In this document: positions 1-5,489 of the stretch, one piece after another
Layout of the letters: every line of letters begins with the position of its first letter
Numbering within the stretch: position 1 is the stretch's first letter
Assembly (NCBI GenBank): GCA_025350365.1
Contig: JANXXY010000168.1
Span: 1-6,575, forward strand
Direction of reading: 5' to 3'
DNA: 6,575 nt
Source: Bacteroidales bacterium
GTDB lineage: Bacteria > Bacteroidota > Bacteroidia > Bacteroidales > JAAUTT01
Translations under genes and position numbers: made by a program
Notes under the pieces: generated by a model
Seen by the model: the letters and a program-made list of their open reading frames with translations, nothing else
Database searches by the model: none
What the model was told of the DNA's origin: nothing

Positions 1-590
1 CTAATTTGAAAACGCCCACTGCTGTTGCTGAGTATATTATTGATAAGGTGATAAATTTTGATGATTATCTGCATGAGCTAAATGATCGGGTTTTATCGAT
101 AACCACTAATCAGTTAACCAATTGGAAAGAAGAGACAACCCGAATTTCTCATACTATTATTTCTCTTGTTAAAATACATATAGGTTCCGAAAAACAACGC
201 ATAAAATCTCTTGGAGCGATCAGCAGTAATTCTCTCAAGGCATACGTGCAGCGTAACCGAAGGCATCTGAGCACCCTACCGGTGCGCATCAAATCTAATC
301 TTCATCGTTTCTTTAGCCATGGTTTACTAAATATAAAGCAGACTCAGAAAAGTATGGAATTATTAGTAAAATCGTCAATAAAGGAGGAACAACAACGATT
401 ATATCAGATGGAAACGACCAATCATTTATTAGATCCATTGCACATCCTTAAGCGTGGTTATACACTTACATTTCGTGATGGGGTTTTAATTAAAACTTCA
501 TCTCAGGTAAAAATGGGCGATACCCTCACCAGCAAATGGTTTGATGGTATTATAGATAGTATTGTAGAACAGAAACAGGATAAATTATGA
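1..590 (+). CDS. xseA: Exodeoxyribonuclease VII large subunit, C-terminal part (5' end outside window)
   Basis: The reading frame is open from the window edge to the TGA at 588-590 and gives about 195 residues, so roughly the N-terminal half (OB-fold domain and most of the catalytic core) lies outside. XseA pairs with several copies of XseB to form exonuclease VII, a cytoplasmic nuclease that degrades single-stranded DNA to oligonucleotides. The first visible residues, LKTPTAVAEYI, match the conserved [KR]TP[ST]AAAE segment of the Exonuc_VII_L domain. A long charged helical stretch follows, as expected for the extended coiled-coil arm that binds XseB. The tail LLDPLHILKRGYTLTFRDGV...GDTL...DGIIDSIVEQ is the typical XseA C-terminal domain. 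A TTG near position 6 is an internal Leu codon, not a start. The partner gene xseB is not adjacent but about 2.07 kb downstream. The identification is secure; only the missing 5' end limits it. Confidence 0.95.
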   Translation, partial: NLKTPTAVAEYIIDKVINFDDYLHELNDRVLSITTNQLTNWKEETTRISHTIISLVKIHIGSEKQRIKSLGAISSNSLKAYVQRNRRHLSTLPVRIKSNLHRFFSHGLLNIKQTQKSMELLVKSSIKEEQQRLYQMETTNHLLDPLHILKRGYTLTFRDGVLIKTSSQVKMGDTLTSKWFDGIIDSIVEQKQDKL

Positions 591-622
591 TAAAAGGGAG
601 TTTGATAAACCAACACGTTGTT

Positions 623-658
623 AAATTTGAAAATTTGAAAATGAGAAAATTTGAAAAT
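623..658. repeat. Octamer tandem repeat, AAATTTGA type
   Basis: Starting 33 bases after the xseA stop, the sequence runs AAATTTGA, AAATTTGA, AAATGAGA, AAATTTGA, AAAT: an 8-base period with one variant unit. I have the impression that similar (A)AATTTGA/AAATGAGA strings are frequent in intergenic DNA of Bacteroidota, but I cannot check that here. It sits at the left border of the two-gene stretch that separates xseA from xseB. The remainder of the 591-874 gap is AT-rich, and I see no confident promoter or terminator in it. Confidence 0.6.
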
Positions 659-874
659 AATTGGCTAATAACTAGTTACGATTAATTTGATTTTTTTGAA
701 TTTGCACTCATTATCAGTACTTTAAAAAAACATAACGAAGTATTATTAAAGAGTACCATATCAATAAAAACATGGTGTATAAAGCTTTTACTATTAAACA
801 AACTGAATTATCAATAATTGAATATGGTCTAAAAACTAAAGGTTATAAAACTGTAGATCATAAATATTTAAAAA

Positions 875-1678
875 ATGAAATGCGAGCATGTTTTTTACAA
901 TGATTTAGTTGAGATTAGGAATTTACGACCTGAGAAATGGCCTGATATTGTTCCTGATTTTGAATTATATGTAAAGTCAGAATATTGTAATCCTATAAAA
1001 ATAAAGGAACAGGATAAAATAGTGGGCATTGGAACTTCTATTTTATTTGATAAAACAAGCTGGATTGCGCATATAATAGTAGATAAGGCGTTTAGACAAA
1101 GGGGTATTGGGTCTCAGATTGTACACAATTTAATGGCAGATTTAAGCAACAATGCAATTGACACATGTTCACTTATAGCAACGGAATTAGGAAAACCTAT
1201 TTATAAAAAGGCTGGATTTAGAGTTGTTACGGAATATACATTTTTAATTAGAGATAAACCCTGGCTAGATGGATTAGTTTCAATTAATGTAAAACCATAT
1301 ATAGAGAATTACCGTTTAAGGATTCTTGAACTTGATAAGCGAATATCCGGAGAGAATAGAGAGTGGCTTATAAGTTTATTTATAAGTAATTCCGTTGTAT
1401 ACATTAAAAATGATGTTGTGCAGGGCTTCTACCTTCCTGATTTTAAAGAAGGACTTATATTTGCCGATTCAGATGAGGCAGGATTGGAATTGATGAAGTA
1501 TAAATATTCTAAGATTGATAAAGCTGTTTTGCCATCTGATAATATTGTCGGTGTGAATTATTTGAAGCACCACGGATTTGTTGAAGCCTCAGTAAAAGGT
1601 ACAAGAATGATATATGGCAAGAATATTGATTGGAATCCAAAGAATATTTTTAGTCGAATTGGAGGCAACTTCGGTTAA
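875..1678 (+). CDS. GNAT family N-acetyltransferase with a second, C-terminal GNAT-like domain
   Basis: The 267-residue protein is predicted to be cytoplasmic and to transfer an acetyl group from acetyl-CoA to an amine; the acceptor is unknown. The N-terminal half is a standard GNAT fold. Strand IAHIIVDKAFRQRGIGS (about 64-80) carries the R-x-x-G-x-G pyrophosphate-binding loop (RQRGIG, 74-79), and PIYKKAGF (108-115) is the usual Tyr/Gly-Phe end of the fold. The C-terminal half (about 150-267) looks like a second, diverged GNAT domain: YLKHHGF (229-235) repeats the motif-B pattern, and GTRMIYG...IDWNPKNIFSRIGGNFG is an ending typical of two-domain GNAT proteins (YitH/HolE type). The ATG at 875 is the natural start, but it has no Shine-Dalgarno sequence, only an A-rich leader. 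The lactamase gene follows 58 bases later on the same strand, so the two may be co-transcribed. Without a known acceptor I do not claim that it modifies an antibiotic. Confidence 0.85.
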   Translation: MKCEHVFYNDLVEIRNLRPEKWPDIVPDFELYVKSEYCNPIKIKEQDKIVGIGTSILFDKTSWIAHIIVDKAFRQRGIGSQIVHNLMADLSNNAIDTCSLIATELGKPIYKKAGFRVVTEYTFLIRDKPWLDGLVSINVKPYIENYRLRILELDKRISGENREWLISLFISNSVVYIKNDVVQGFYLPDFKEGLIFADSDEAGLELMKYKYSKIDKAVLPSDNIVGVNYLKHHGFVEASVKGTRMIYGKNIDWNPKNIFSRIGGNFG

Positions 1679-1736
1679 AAAATACCAGGCTTCAACGTCG
1701 GCTAGCTGTAATGTAAAAAATGAAATTGACAGATTT

Positions 1737-2474
1737 ATGAAAAAACTATTATTTGTAGTATTGACTGGATTTATTCAACTATCTGGATTTTCACAACCTA
1801 ATTATAAAACGATTAAGATTTCAAATGATATTGAATTGATTAAGATTTCAGATAACGCATTTATACACGTTTCTTATTTTGAAACACAAACTTATGGACG
1901 TGTAGGTGCAAATGGTTTGATTTTCATCAACGGAAATAAGGCCTTTCTTTTTGATTCACCTTGGAATGATTCCTTAACTAGGGATTTGGTTTCCTGGATG
2001 ACTGATTCAATGAAAATAGAGGTAGTTGGTTTTATTCCAACTCATTGGCATGATGACTGTATGGGAGGATTAGGATATTTGCAATTGCAAAAAATTGAAT
2101 CATATGCCAATCAAATGACTATAGATATTGCTAAAGTAAAAGGATTACCAATTCCAAAACATGAATTTAAGGATTCATTACAATTACAACTTGGGGATAA
2201 ATTAATTAAATGTTATTATTTAGGACCGGCTCATTCACTTGATAATATAGGTGTTTGGATTCCTTCAGAACAAATATTGTTTGCGGGTTGTATGGTTAAA
2301 AGTATAAACTCAAAGGATTTAGGAAATACAGTTGATGGAGATTTGATTGCTTATCCGAAAACAATAGATAAACTGATTATTAAGTTTCCAAATGCTAAAG
2401 TTGTTATCCCAGGACATGGGCAATTTGGTGGAGTAGATTTGATTAAACATACATGTGATTTGTCAAATAAATGA
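1737..2474 (+). CDS. bla: Subclass B1 metallo-beta-lactamase, CfiA/CcrA-like
   Basis: The 245-residue enzyme is predicted to be periplasmic and to hydrolyse beta-lactams, in this class normally including carbapenems, with two zinc ions. The frame is open from 1614, but the ATG at 1737 is the right start: it begins a signal peptide (MKKLLFVVLTGFIQLSGFS, then Q) with probable cleavage near residue 19, and the upstream extension overlaps the GNAT gene. All B1 ligands are present in order. The Zn1 site is H103, H105 and H166; the Zn2 site is D107, C185 and H227 (BBL 116, 118, 196, 120, 221 and 263). Lys188 (BBL 224) and Asn197 (BBL 233), which help bind substrate, are also kept. Segments such as SYANQMTID (122-130), KGLP, CYYLG, FAGCM, YPKT and KFPNAK...PGHG closely resemble CfiA/CcrA of Bacteroides fragilis as I remember it. 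The length is near the family norm (CcrA about 249), with a slightly short C-terminus. The residue between H105 and D107 is Asp rather than the Gly of CcrA. No frameshift or stop is seen, so it should be functional. It lies 58 bases after the GNAT gene. Confidence 0.94.
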   Translation: MKKLLFVVLTGFIQLSGFSQPNYKTIKISNDIELIKISDNAFIHVSYFETQTYGRVGANGLIFINGNKAFLFDSPWNDSLTRDLVSWMTDSMKIEVVGFIPTHWHDDCMGGLGYLQLQKIESYANQMTIDIAKVKGLPIPKHEFKDSLQLQLGDKLIKCYYLGPAHSLDNIGVWIPSEQILFAGCMVKSINSKDLGNTVDGDLIAYPKTIDKLIIKFPNAKVVIPGHGQFGGVDLIKHTCDLSNK

Positions 2475-2521
2475 TTAAAACACTATAGCAAACATGAAAT
2501 ATAGCCAAAACATTTTAGTGG

Positions 2522-2580
2522 TTGCGAAGCGCCTCTCCCGCATCAAGTTTTGTATCGGAGAATAGTGACATTCTCCGCAA
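2522..2580. repeat. GC-richer hairpin element, REP-like
   Basis: In AT-rich surroundings this segment has a perfect 8-bp inverted repeat, CGGAGAAT (2556-2563) and ATTCTCCG (2570-2577), with a 6-base spacer. An outer pair, TTGCG (2522-2526) and CGCAA (2576-2580), overlaps its right arm, so two alternative foldings are possible. No T-run follows either arm, which argues against a simple terminator. The sharp composition change and nested symmetry suggest a dispersed repeat of the REP/BIME kind or the end of a mobile element. It lies between the lactamase gene and xseB, at the right edge of the accessory stretch. The family assignment is inference. Confidence 0.5.
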
Positions 2581-2586
2581 TCTCAT

Positions 2587-2604
2587 TCTGGCCATATTGC
2601 CAGA
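2587..2604. repeat. Inverted repeat TCTGGC-N6-GCCAGA
   Basis: A near-palindrome with 6-bp perfect arms (2587-2592 and 2599-2604) and the spacer CATATT. It follows the larger hairpin element by six bases and precedes xseB by 60. It could be the second stem of the same repeat element or a protein-binding site for xseB control. There is no T-run, so a terminator is unlikely. Confidence 0.4.
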
Positions 2605-2664
2605 GGTAAAAGGATTCTGATTAAATAAATACAAATTAAAAAGTTTACTATTTAGAATAACATC

Positions 2665-2865
2665 ATGGAAAAGAAGAAACTTACTTATAAAGAAGCCGTA
2701 TTAGAAATAGAAGAAATTCTCGAAAAACTCGAAAGTGAAGAATTAGATGTCGATGAGCTTGCTGAAAGGGTAAAGCGTGTTTCGCAATTATTAAAATTTT
2801 GTAAGGAAAAACTTACAAATACCGAGAAAGAAATTCAAGGTATTATAGAGGAAATGGAGAATTAG
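2665..2865 (+). CDS. xseB: Exodeoxyribonuclease VII small subunit
   Basis: The 66-residue protein is the small subunit of exonuclease VII, which binds along the helical arm of XseA and is needed for stable nuclease activity. It shows the complete family pattern: LTYKEAVLEIEEILEKLESEELDVDELAERVKRV, then a second helix (about 40-64) ending in charged residues, giving a two-helix hairpin. The spacing LE..LEKLES.E..VDEL is diagnostic of Exonuc_VII_S. Its length is within the usual range (about 60-80). The ATG at 2665 is the only sensible start; the leader is AT-rich without a Shine-Dalgarno sequence. The gene would normally follow xseA directly, but here the GNAT and lactamase genes and a hairpin element separate them, so its expression may now depend on read-through or on its own promoter. 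Confidence 0.95.
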   Translation: MEKKKLTYKEAVLEIEEILEKLESEELDVDELAERVKRVSQLLKFCKEKLTNTEKEIQGIIEEMEN

Positions 2866-3031
2866 ATGAATGATCTTTTAATACCGTACCTTTCATGTTT
2901 TTGTATTTTTTGGCAGAAGAGTGATAAACAAGCATAACAATATCATTACAAACCATGTCTAATTCGTTTCTGCATTGAAATTGTGTATTTCTATTCACGG
3001 GTAGACCCATTGGGTAAAAAGGCTCAATGCA

Positions 3032-3117
3032 ACCTTGAAATTAATCTGCATTTGCAGAAAGTTACAACCTGATTAATCAGGTAAATCAAGAATGCAAGGT
3101 ACAGTTTTTTTCTTTTT
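3032..3117 (+). terminator. Possible multi-stem terminator or structured RNA downstream of xseB
   Basis: An outer stem ACCTTG (3032-3037) and CAAGGT (3095-3100) encloses two perfect hairpins: TCTGCA-TT-TGCAGA (3045-3058) and the 16-base palindrome ACCTGATTAATCAGGT (3067-3082). A run of seven T, then C and five T (3105-3117), begins four bases after the outer stem. This could end the xseB transcript. Alternatively it could be the fold of a small RNA or a remnant of a repeat element. The pairing is directly visible; the role is inferred. Confidence 0.35.
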
Positions 3118-3221
3118 GTTTCTGGCTTGTCCCGGATTACTCGATGTATTTTTAAATATGCCCGGCACGGTAACATAAAAATATTTAAGTTTTGTACTAG
3201 AATCATATACACACAGTCACA

Positions 3222-3248
3222 GTCCCATAGGGACGACATTATGGTAGC
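3222..3248 (+). repeat. GTCCC-ATA-GGGAC interspersed repeat, Bacteroidota type
   Basis: A 5-bp stem, GTCCC (3222-3226) with ATA and GGGAC (3230-3234), is followed by GACATTATGGTAGCA. I recognise this combination as resembling a short repeat that recurs in intergenic DNA of Bacteroidota, where it is sometimes mis-called as small proteins in two frames. The right boundary is uncertain, and the repeat may continue to about 3290. I would treat open frames across it as artefacts. Confidence 0.45.
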
Positions 3249-3384
3249 ATCAAAATTTAATGGTTTGGTTTTAAAAGCAACAAATTTGTTTTTATGGCAG
3301 ATCTCGATGTTTTAATAACTTAAGGCTCATTTAATTTATCATATTTAAAGGTTTGGCATATGTTTTGTTTAATGTAAGATAAGA

Positions 3385-3406
3385 TTATCACTCCGGAGTA
3401 CGATAA
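3385..3406. promoter_or_regulatory. Dyad TTATC-ACTCCGGAGT-AC-GATAA, possible operator
   Basis: A perfect 10-bp palindrome, ACTCCGGAGT (3390-3399), is flanked by TTATC on the left (3385-3389) and GATAA on the right (3402-3406), making a 22-base dyad with a two-base asymmetry. It lies about 125 bases upstream of the tonB start. The form would suit a dimeric regulator site or a short hairpin in a leader RNA. I know of no specific regulator for it. Confidence 0.25.
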
Positions 3407-3462
3407 GGTAGTAAAGTTCCAGGAATGCAAAAAGCGAAAGCCTGATGTAATCTAGCTCTAAC

Positions 3463-3485
3463 TGGTTGAGTAACCACAACTCAAC
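3463..3485 (+). promoter_or_regulatory. Two mutually exclusive hairpins in the presumed tonB leader
   Basis: TGGTT (3463-3467) can pair with AACCA (3472-3476), or GTTGAGT (3465-3471) can pair with ACTCAAC (3479-3485). The two pairings share bases and cannot form together. The longer one has a 7-bp stem and a 7-base loop. They lie 46 bases before the tonB ATG, a place where a leader switch could act, but chance is possible in a sequence of this composition. Confidence 0.25.
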
Positions 3486-3531
3486 AAATACATTATAGAT
3501 GCCACTCGTGTAATTTTCAAATCTTATTTGT

Positions 3532-4302
3532 ATGAATACGAATAACTTTTTCCAAAACGGTGTAACATTTGACGACATAGTTTTTACAGGACGAAACCAT
3601 GAATATGGAGCCTATTATTTAAGGAAAAAATACCATACCTATCTCCTGTTAGCCTTCTTTACAGCCTTTACATTTGTAGTCTCTGCGGTGTTGGGTCCCT
3701 ATCTGTTATCTTCGAGAAATACGGTAAAGATCGGATTAACAAATAATGGACCGGTAATATTTGATCCGATTGCAGAACCTAAACCTCCACCACCACCGCC
3801 TTTGCCACCCAATCTAAAGATGAATGTGTTTGTGGTTCCTCCGGTAGTTGTAGATTCTGTTATGGATGATAATCTAATCAAAATAAATGATGAATTTATT
3901 GAAGAAAATAATTCGATTGCACCGCCAAGTGATCTGGTTGCAATTGCACCTCCAAAAGAGAAAGATTTTATTGACGATGATATTCCGGTCTTATTTTTGG
4001 AAGAACCCGCAACATTTGATGGTGGAAATTTGAATACCTTTCACAAATGGGTTTCTGAGCATATAAAATATCCTGATGAAGCTGTTCGTATTGGCTTGGA
4101 GGGCAGAGTTACTCTACAGTTTGTTGTTGGGAAGAAAGGGAAAGTTGAAGATGTCACTATCCTTCGGGGAGTGGATGTATTGCTTGATAAAGAAGCAACC
4201 CGTGTTCTGTTGAGTTCCCCTGCATGGAAACCAGGCAGACAAGGAGGAAGGGAGGTTAGGCAACAATTCTCACTTCCTTTGACATTTAAATTGCAAAAGT
4301 AA
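3532..4302 (+). CDS. TonB family energy transducer protein
   Basis: The 256-residue inner-membrane protein spans the periplasm and passes proton-motive-force energy from ExbB/ExbD to TonB-dependent outer-membrane receptors. The domain order is typical of Bacteroidota TonB: a cytoplasmic start with FDDIVFTGRNHEYGAYYLRKKY (13-34), one membrane helix (about 36-60), a periplasmic Pro-rich stretch with EPKPPPPPPLPP (82-93) and further acidic/Pro-rich linker, then the TonB_C domain (about 163-256). That domain shows F..WV..HIKYPDEA (170-184), GRVTLQFVVGKKGKVEDVTILRGVD (191-215), and AWKPGRQGGREV (231-242), the usual strand and loop motifs. The ATG at 3532 starts the conserved N-terminal region directly. 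No exbB, exbD or receptor gene is adjacent, so it appears to be a solitary transducer. It ends 65 bases before a strong hairpin shared with the opposing gene. I leave the symbol empty because such genomes usually carry several paralogues. Confidence 0.93.
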   Translation: MNTNNFFQNGVTFDDIVFTGRNHEYGAYYLRKKYHTYLLLAFFTAFTFVVSAVLGPYLLSSRNTVKIGLTNNGPVIFDPIAEPKPPPPPPLPPNLKMNVFVVPPVVVDSVMDDNLIKINDEFIEENNSIAPPSDLVAIAPPKEKDFIDDDIPVLFLEEPATFDGGNLNTFHKWVSEHIKYPDEAVRIGLEGRVTLQFVVGKKGKVEDVTILRGVDVLLDKEATRVLLSSPAWKPGRQGGREVRQQFSLPLTFKLQK

Positions 4303-4367
4303 TTTTTTATTCTGAAGCTTAAATTCTTGCTGGAAAGGGATCGGGAATACAAGCATGGAAACATGAA

Positions 4368-4399
4368 AATCGACGGTTAAGCTTTGTTAACCGTCGATT
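4368..4399. terminator. Bidirectional terminator between convergent genes
   Basis: A perfect 13-bp inverted repeat, AATCGACGGTTAA (4368-4380) and TTAACCGTCGATT (4387-4399), with the 6-base loop GCTTTG. It lies between the tonB stop (4302) and the stop of the leftward gene (4424), where both transcripts must end. Rightward it is followed by AATTGTTTGG, leftward by TTTCATGTTT, so the T-runs are weak on both sides. Position and stem strength make the terminator role likely. Confidence 0.8.
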
Positions 4400-4423
4400 A
4401 ATTGTTTGGATTTGCTGGTAGTA

Positions 4424-5254
4424 TTAAATGATAACTTGATTTAATTTGGATACTTTCCTCGAAAGTTGTTTATTAACGGTTTCATAGTTAGTTATCGACT
4501 TTATTTCGTGTGCATATCCAAATAACATGGTTGCCGAACGATAGAATTCGCGGCTTATTTGTTTAATTTGGTGTTGGTTGGCAATTAACACTTGTATGGG
4601 GTCGATATCCATAATATTCATTATCCCCTCTGATTTTTTTAATAACTTCAGATTCTCGTCAATAATATATTTGAATGCTTCGTATGCCCGGGTGATACTG
4701 TTTAACCGATATCCAACTACGCCGATGATTTTCCCTGTGGTTAAATTTATTAACGGGCTGCCGGAGTTGCCTTGCTTAATTGATGCATCGAATTGAATGA
4801 ATCGTTTTCCGTTTAGAGATTTAAAAAAGGAGGAAATAATACCGTTTTTTAAGCTTAGATTTTCCTGATCGATATGATATCCAATTATACCGATGGATTC
4901 TCCAATTTCAACTGAATGGTCAGTTTCAATAAACAAGGAGGGTATGTCGTTAATATCCAAATCTTCAATGTCAATCAGGGCATAACCTTCTTCTTCATAC
5001 TCAGCAAGACGGTTAATTCGTTCCGTAAACTCCTCATATGTTAATTTAAGGTTATGCTTTAACGTAAATCCATCATCATTAACAAATTGAAAAATCACTT
5101 CATTGCACTTGGTTATTTTATAGATAAATTCGTCGGTGACAATAAATTTATTTACTTTAAATCCGGTTAATGATGTAATTTTAATACCATTATCGCTATA
5201 AAAATTAATTGAGCAAACAGCGCCATGAAAATTTTTCCACAATTTTTTATACAT
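4424..5254 (-). CDS. Trypsin-like serine protease fold protein, catalytic triad apparently incomplete
   Basis: A 276-residue protein. Residues about 10-205 look like a Trypsin_2-type chymotrypsin fold. FHGAVCSINF (9-18) and SLTGFKVNKFIVTDEF (28-43) match the opening strands. VEIGESIGIIGY (115-126) matches the G..v..iGyP region, and FDASIKQGNSGSPLIN (155-170) contains the nucleophile motif with Ser164, followed by GKIIGVVGY (174-182). The usual [ST]N.H segment reads VTDEF (39-43), so no catalytic His is present there, and the expected D.A[IL]L segment reads GYALIDI (90-96), without the Asp. The C-terminal 70 residues are helical and unfamiliar. No signal peptide or membrane helix is evident, so it is probably cytoplasmic. 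It may be a catalytically dead binding or sensor protein, or my alignment of the triad may be wrong. It stands alone, converging on tonB. The 235-base gap upstream (5255-5489) is very AT-rich and has a weak promoter-like pair on this strand (TTTTG at 5443-5439, TAAATTCG at 5422-5415, one mismatch to TAnnTTTG, spacing 16). Confidence 0.72.
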   Translation of the reverse strand: MYKKLWKNFHGAVCSINFYSDNGIKITSLTGFKVNKFIVTDEFIYKITKCNEVIFQFVNDDGFTLKHNLKLTYEEFTERINRLAEYEEEGYALIDIEDLDINDIPSLFIETDHSVEIGESIGIIGYHIDQENLSLKNGIISSFFKSLNGKRFIQFDASIKQGNSGSPLINLTTGKIIGVVGYRLNSITRAYEAFKYIIDENLKLLKKSEGIMNIMDIDPIQVLIANQHQIKQISREFYRSATMLFGYAHEIKSITNYETVNKQLSRKVSKLNQVII

Positions 5255-5489
5255 CGGTTGCTTTTTTATTCGTTTTCAGTTTTTTTATTGCCCGGTTTTT
5301 GACAAACACCATTCATGCATTAATACATAAAAAGACCAAAAAGTAACCCTCCCCGAATAAATATTTATTTTATTATTAATAAATAGATAATCAATGAAAT
5401 ATATTTTTACTGCCCGAATTTATAAATTAAATTTCAACCAAAATTGTATATTATGTTTGTTTATGAAAGTTTAAAACGCGCAAAAATAA

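Larger units (their letters stand above)
2866..3531. other. Non-coding stretch rich in inverted repeats
   Basis: I find no credible gene in these 666 bases. Open frames here are short, lack family resemblance and run through the repeats on both strands. The stretch instead holds a string of symmetric elements: ACCC-ATT-GGGT (3005-3015), a multi-stem cluster ending in a T-run (3032-3117), a GTCCC-ATA-GGGAC repeat (3222-3234), a dyad centred on ACTCCGGAGT (3385-3406), and two competing hairpins (3463-3485) just before tonB. The tonB promoter and 5' leader must lie in its right part, but I cannot point to a convincing Bacteroidota -33/-7 pair (TTTG, then TAnnTTTG). Confidence 0.6.

Noticed and set aside
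1614..1736. Longer reading frame giving the lactamase 41 extra N-terminal residues
   Set aside because: It overlaps the end of the GNAT gene and would bury the clear signal peptide that begins at the ATG at 1737.
2866..2937. 23-residue frame starting directly after the xseB stop
   Set aside because: Very short, Cys/Phe/Trp-rich with no family resemblance; adjacency of an ATG to the stop is easily chance.
3024..3315. Small open frames on both strands between xseB and tonB
   Set aside because: They run through hairpins and an interspersed repeat, have odd composition and lack any recognisable domain.
3421..3531. tRNA-like appearance of the segment around GCTCTAACTGGTTGAG
   Set aside because: No acceptor stem, anticodon arm or T-loop (GGTTCGAATCC type) can be formed on either strand.
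3369..3578. Minus-strand 69-codon frame
   Set aside because: It overlaps the tonB start and leader, and no homology is apparent.
3699..3881. Minus-strand frame with a Gly-rich run
   Set aside because: The glycine run is the antisense of the TonB proline stretch; a shadow of the real gene.
4041..4364. Minus-strand 107-codon frame
   Set aside because: Antisense to the TonB C-terminal domain, with no family resemblance.
4578..4796. Plus-strand 72-codon frame
   Set aside because: Antisense to the protease-like gene, whose coding frame shows conserved motifs.
5452..5459. TATGTTTG on the plus strand, matching the Bacteroidota -7 element
   Set aside because: No TTTG element 17-23 bases upstream, and it would drive only antisense transcription into the substrate-binding gene.
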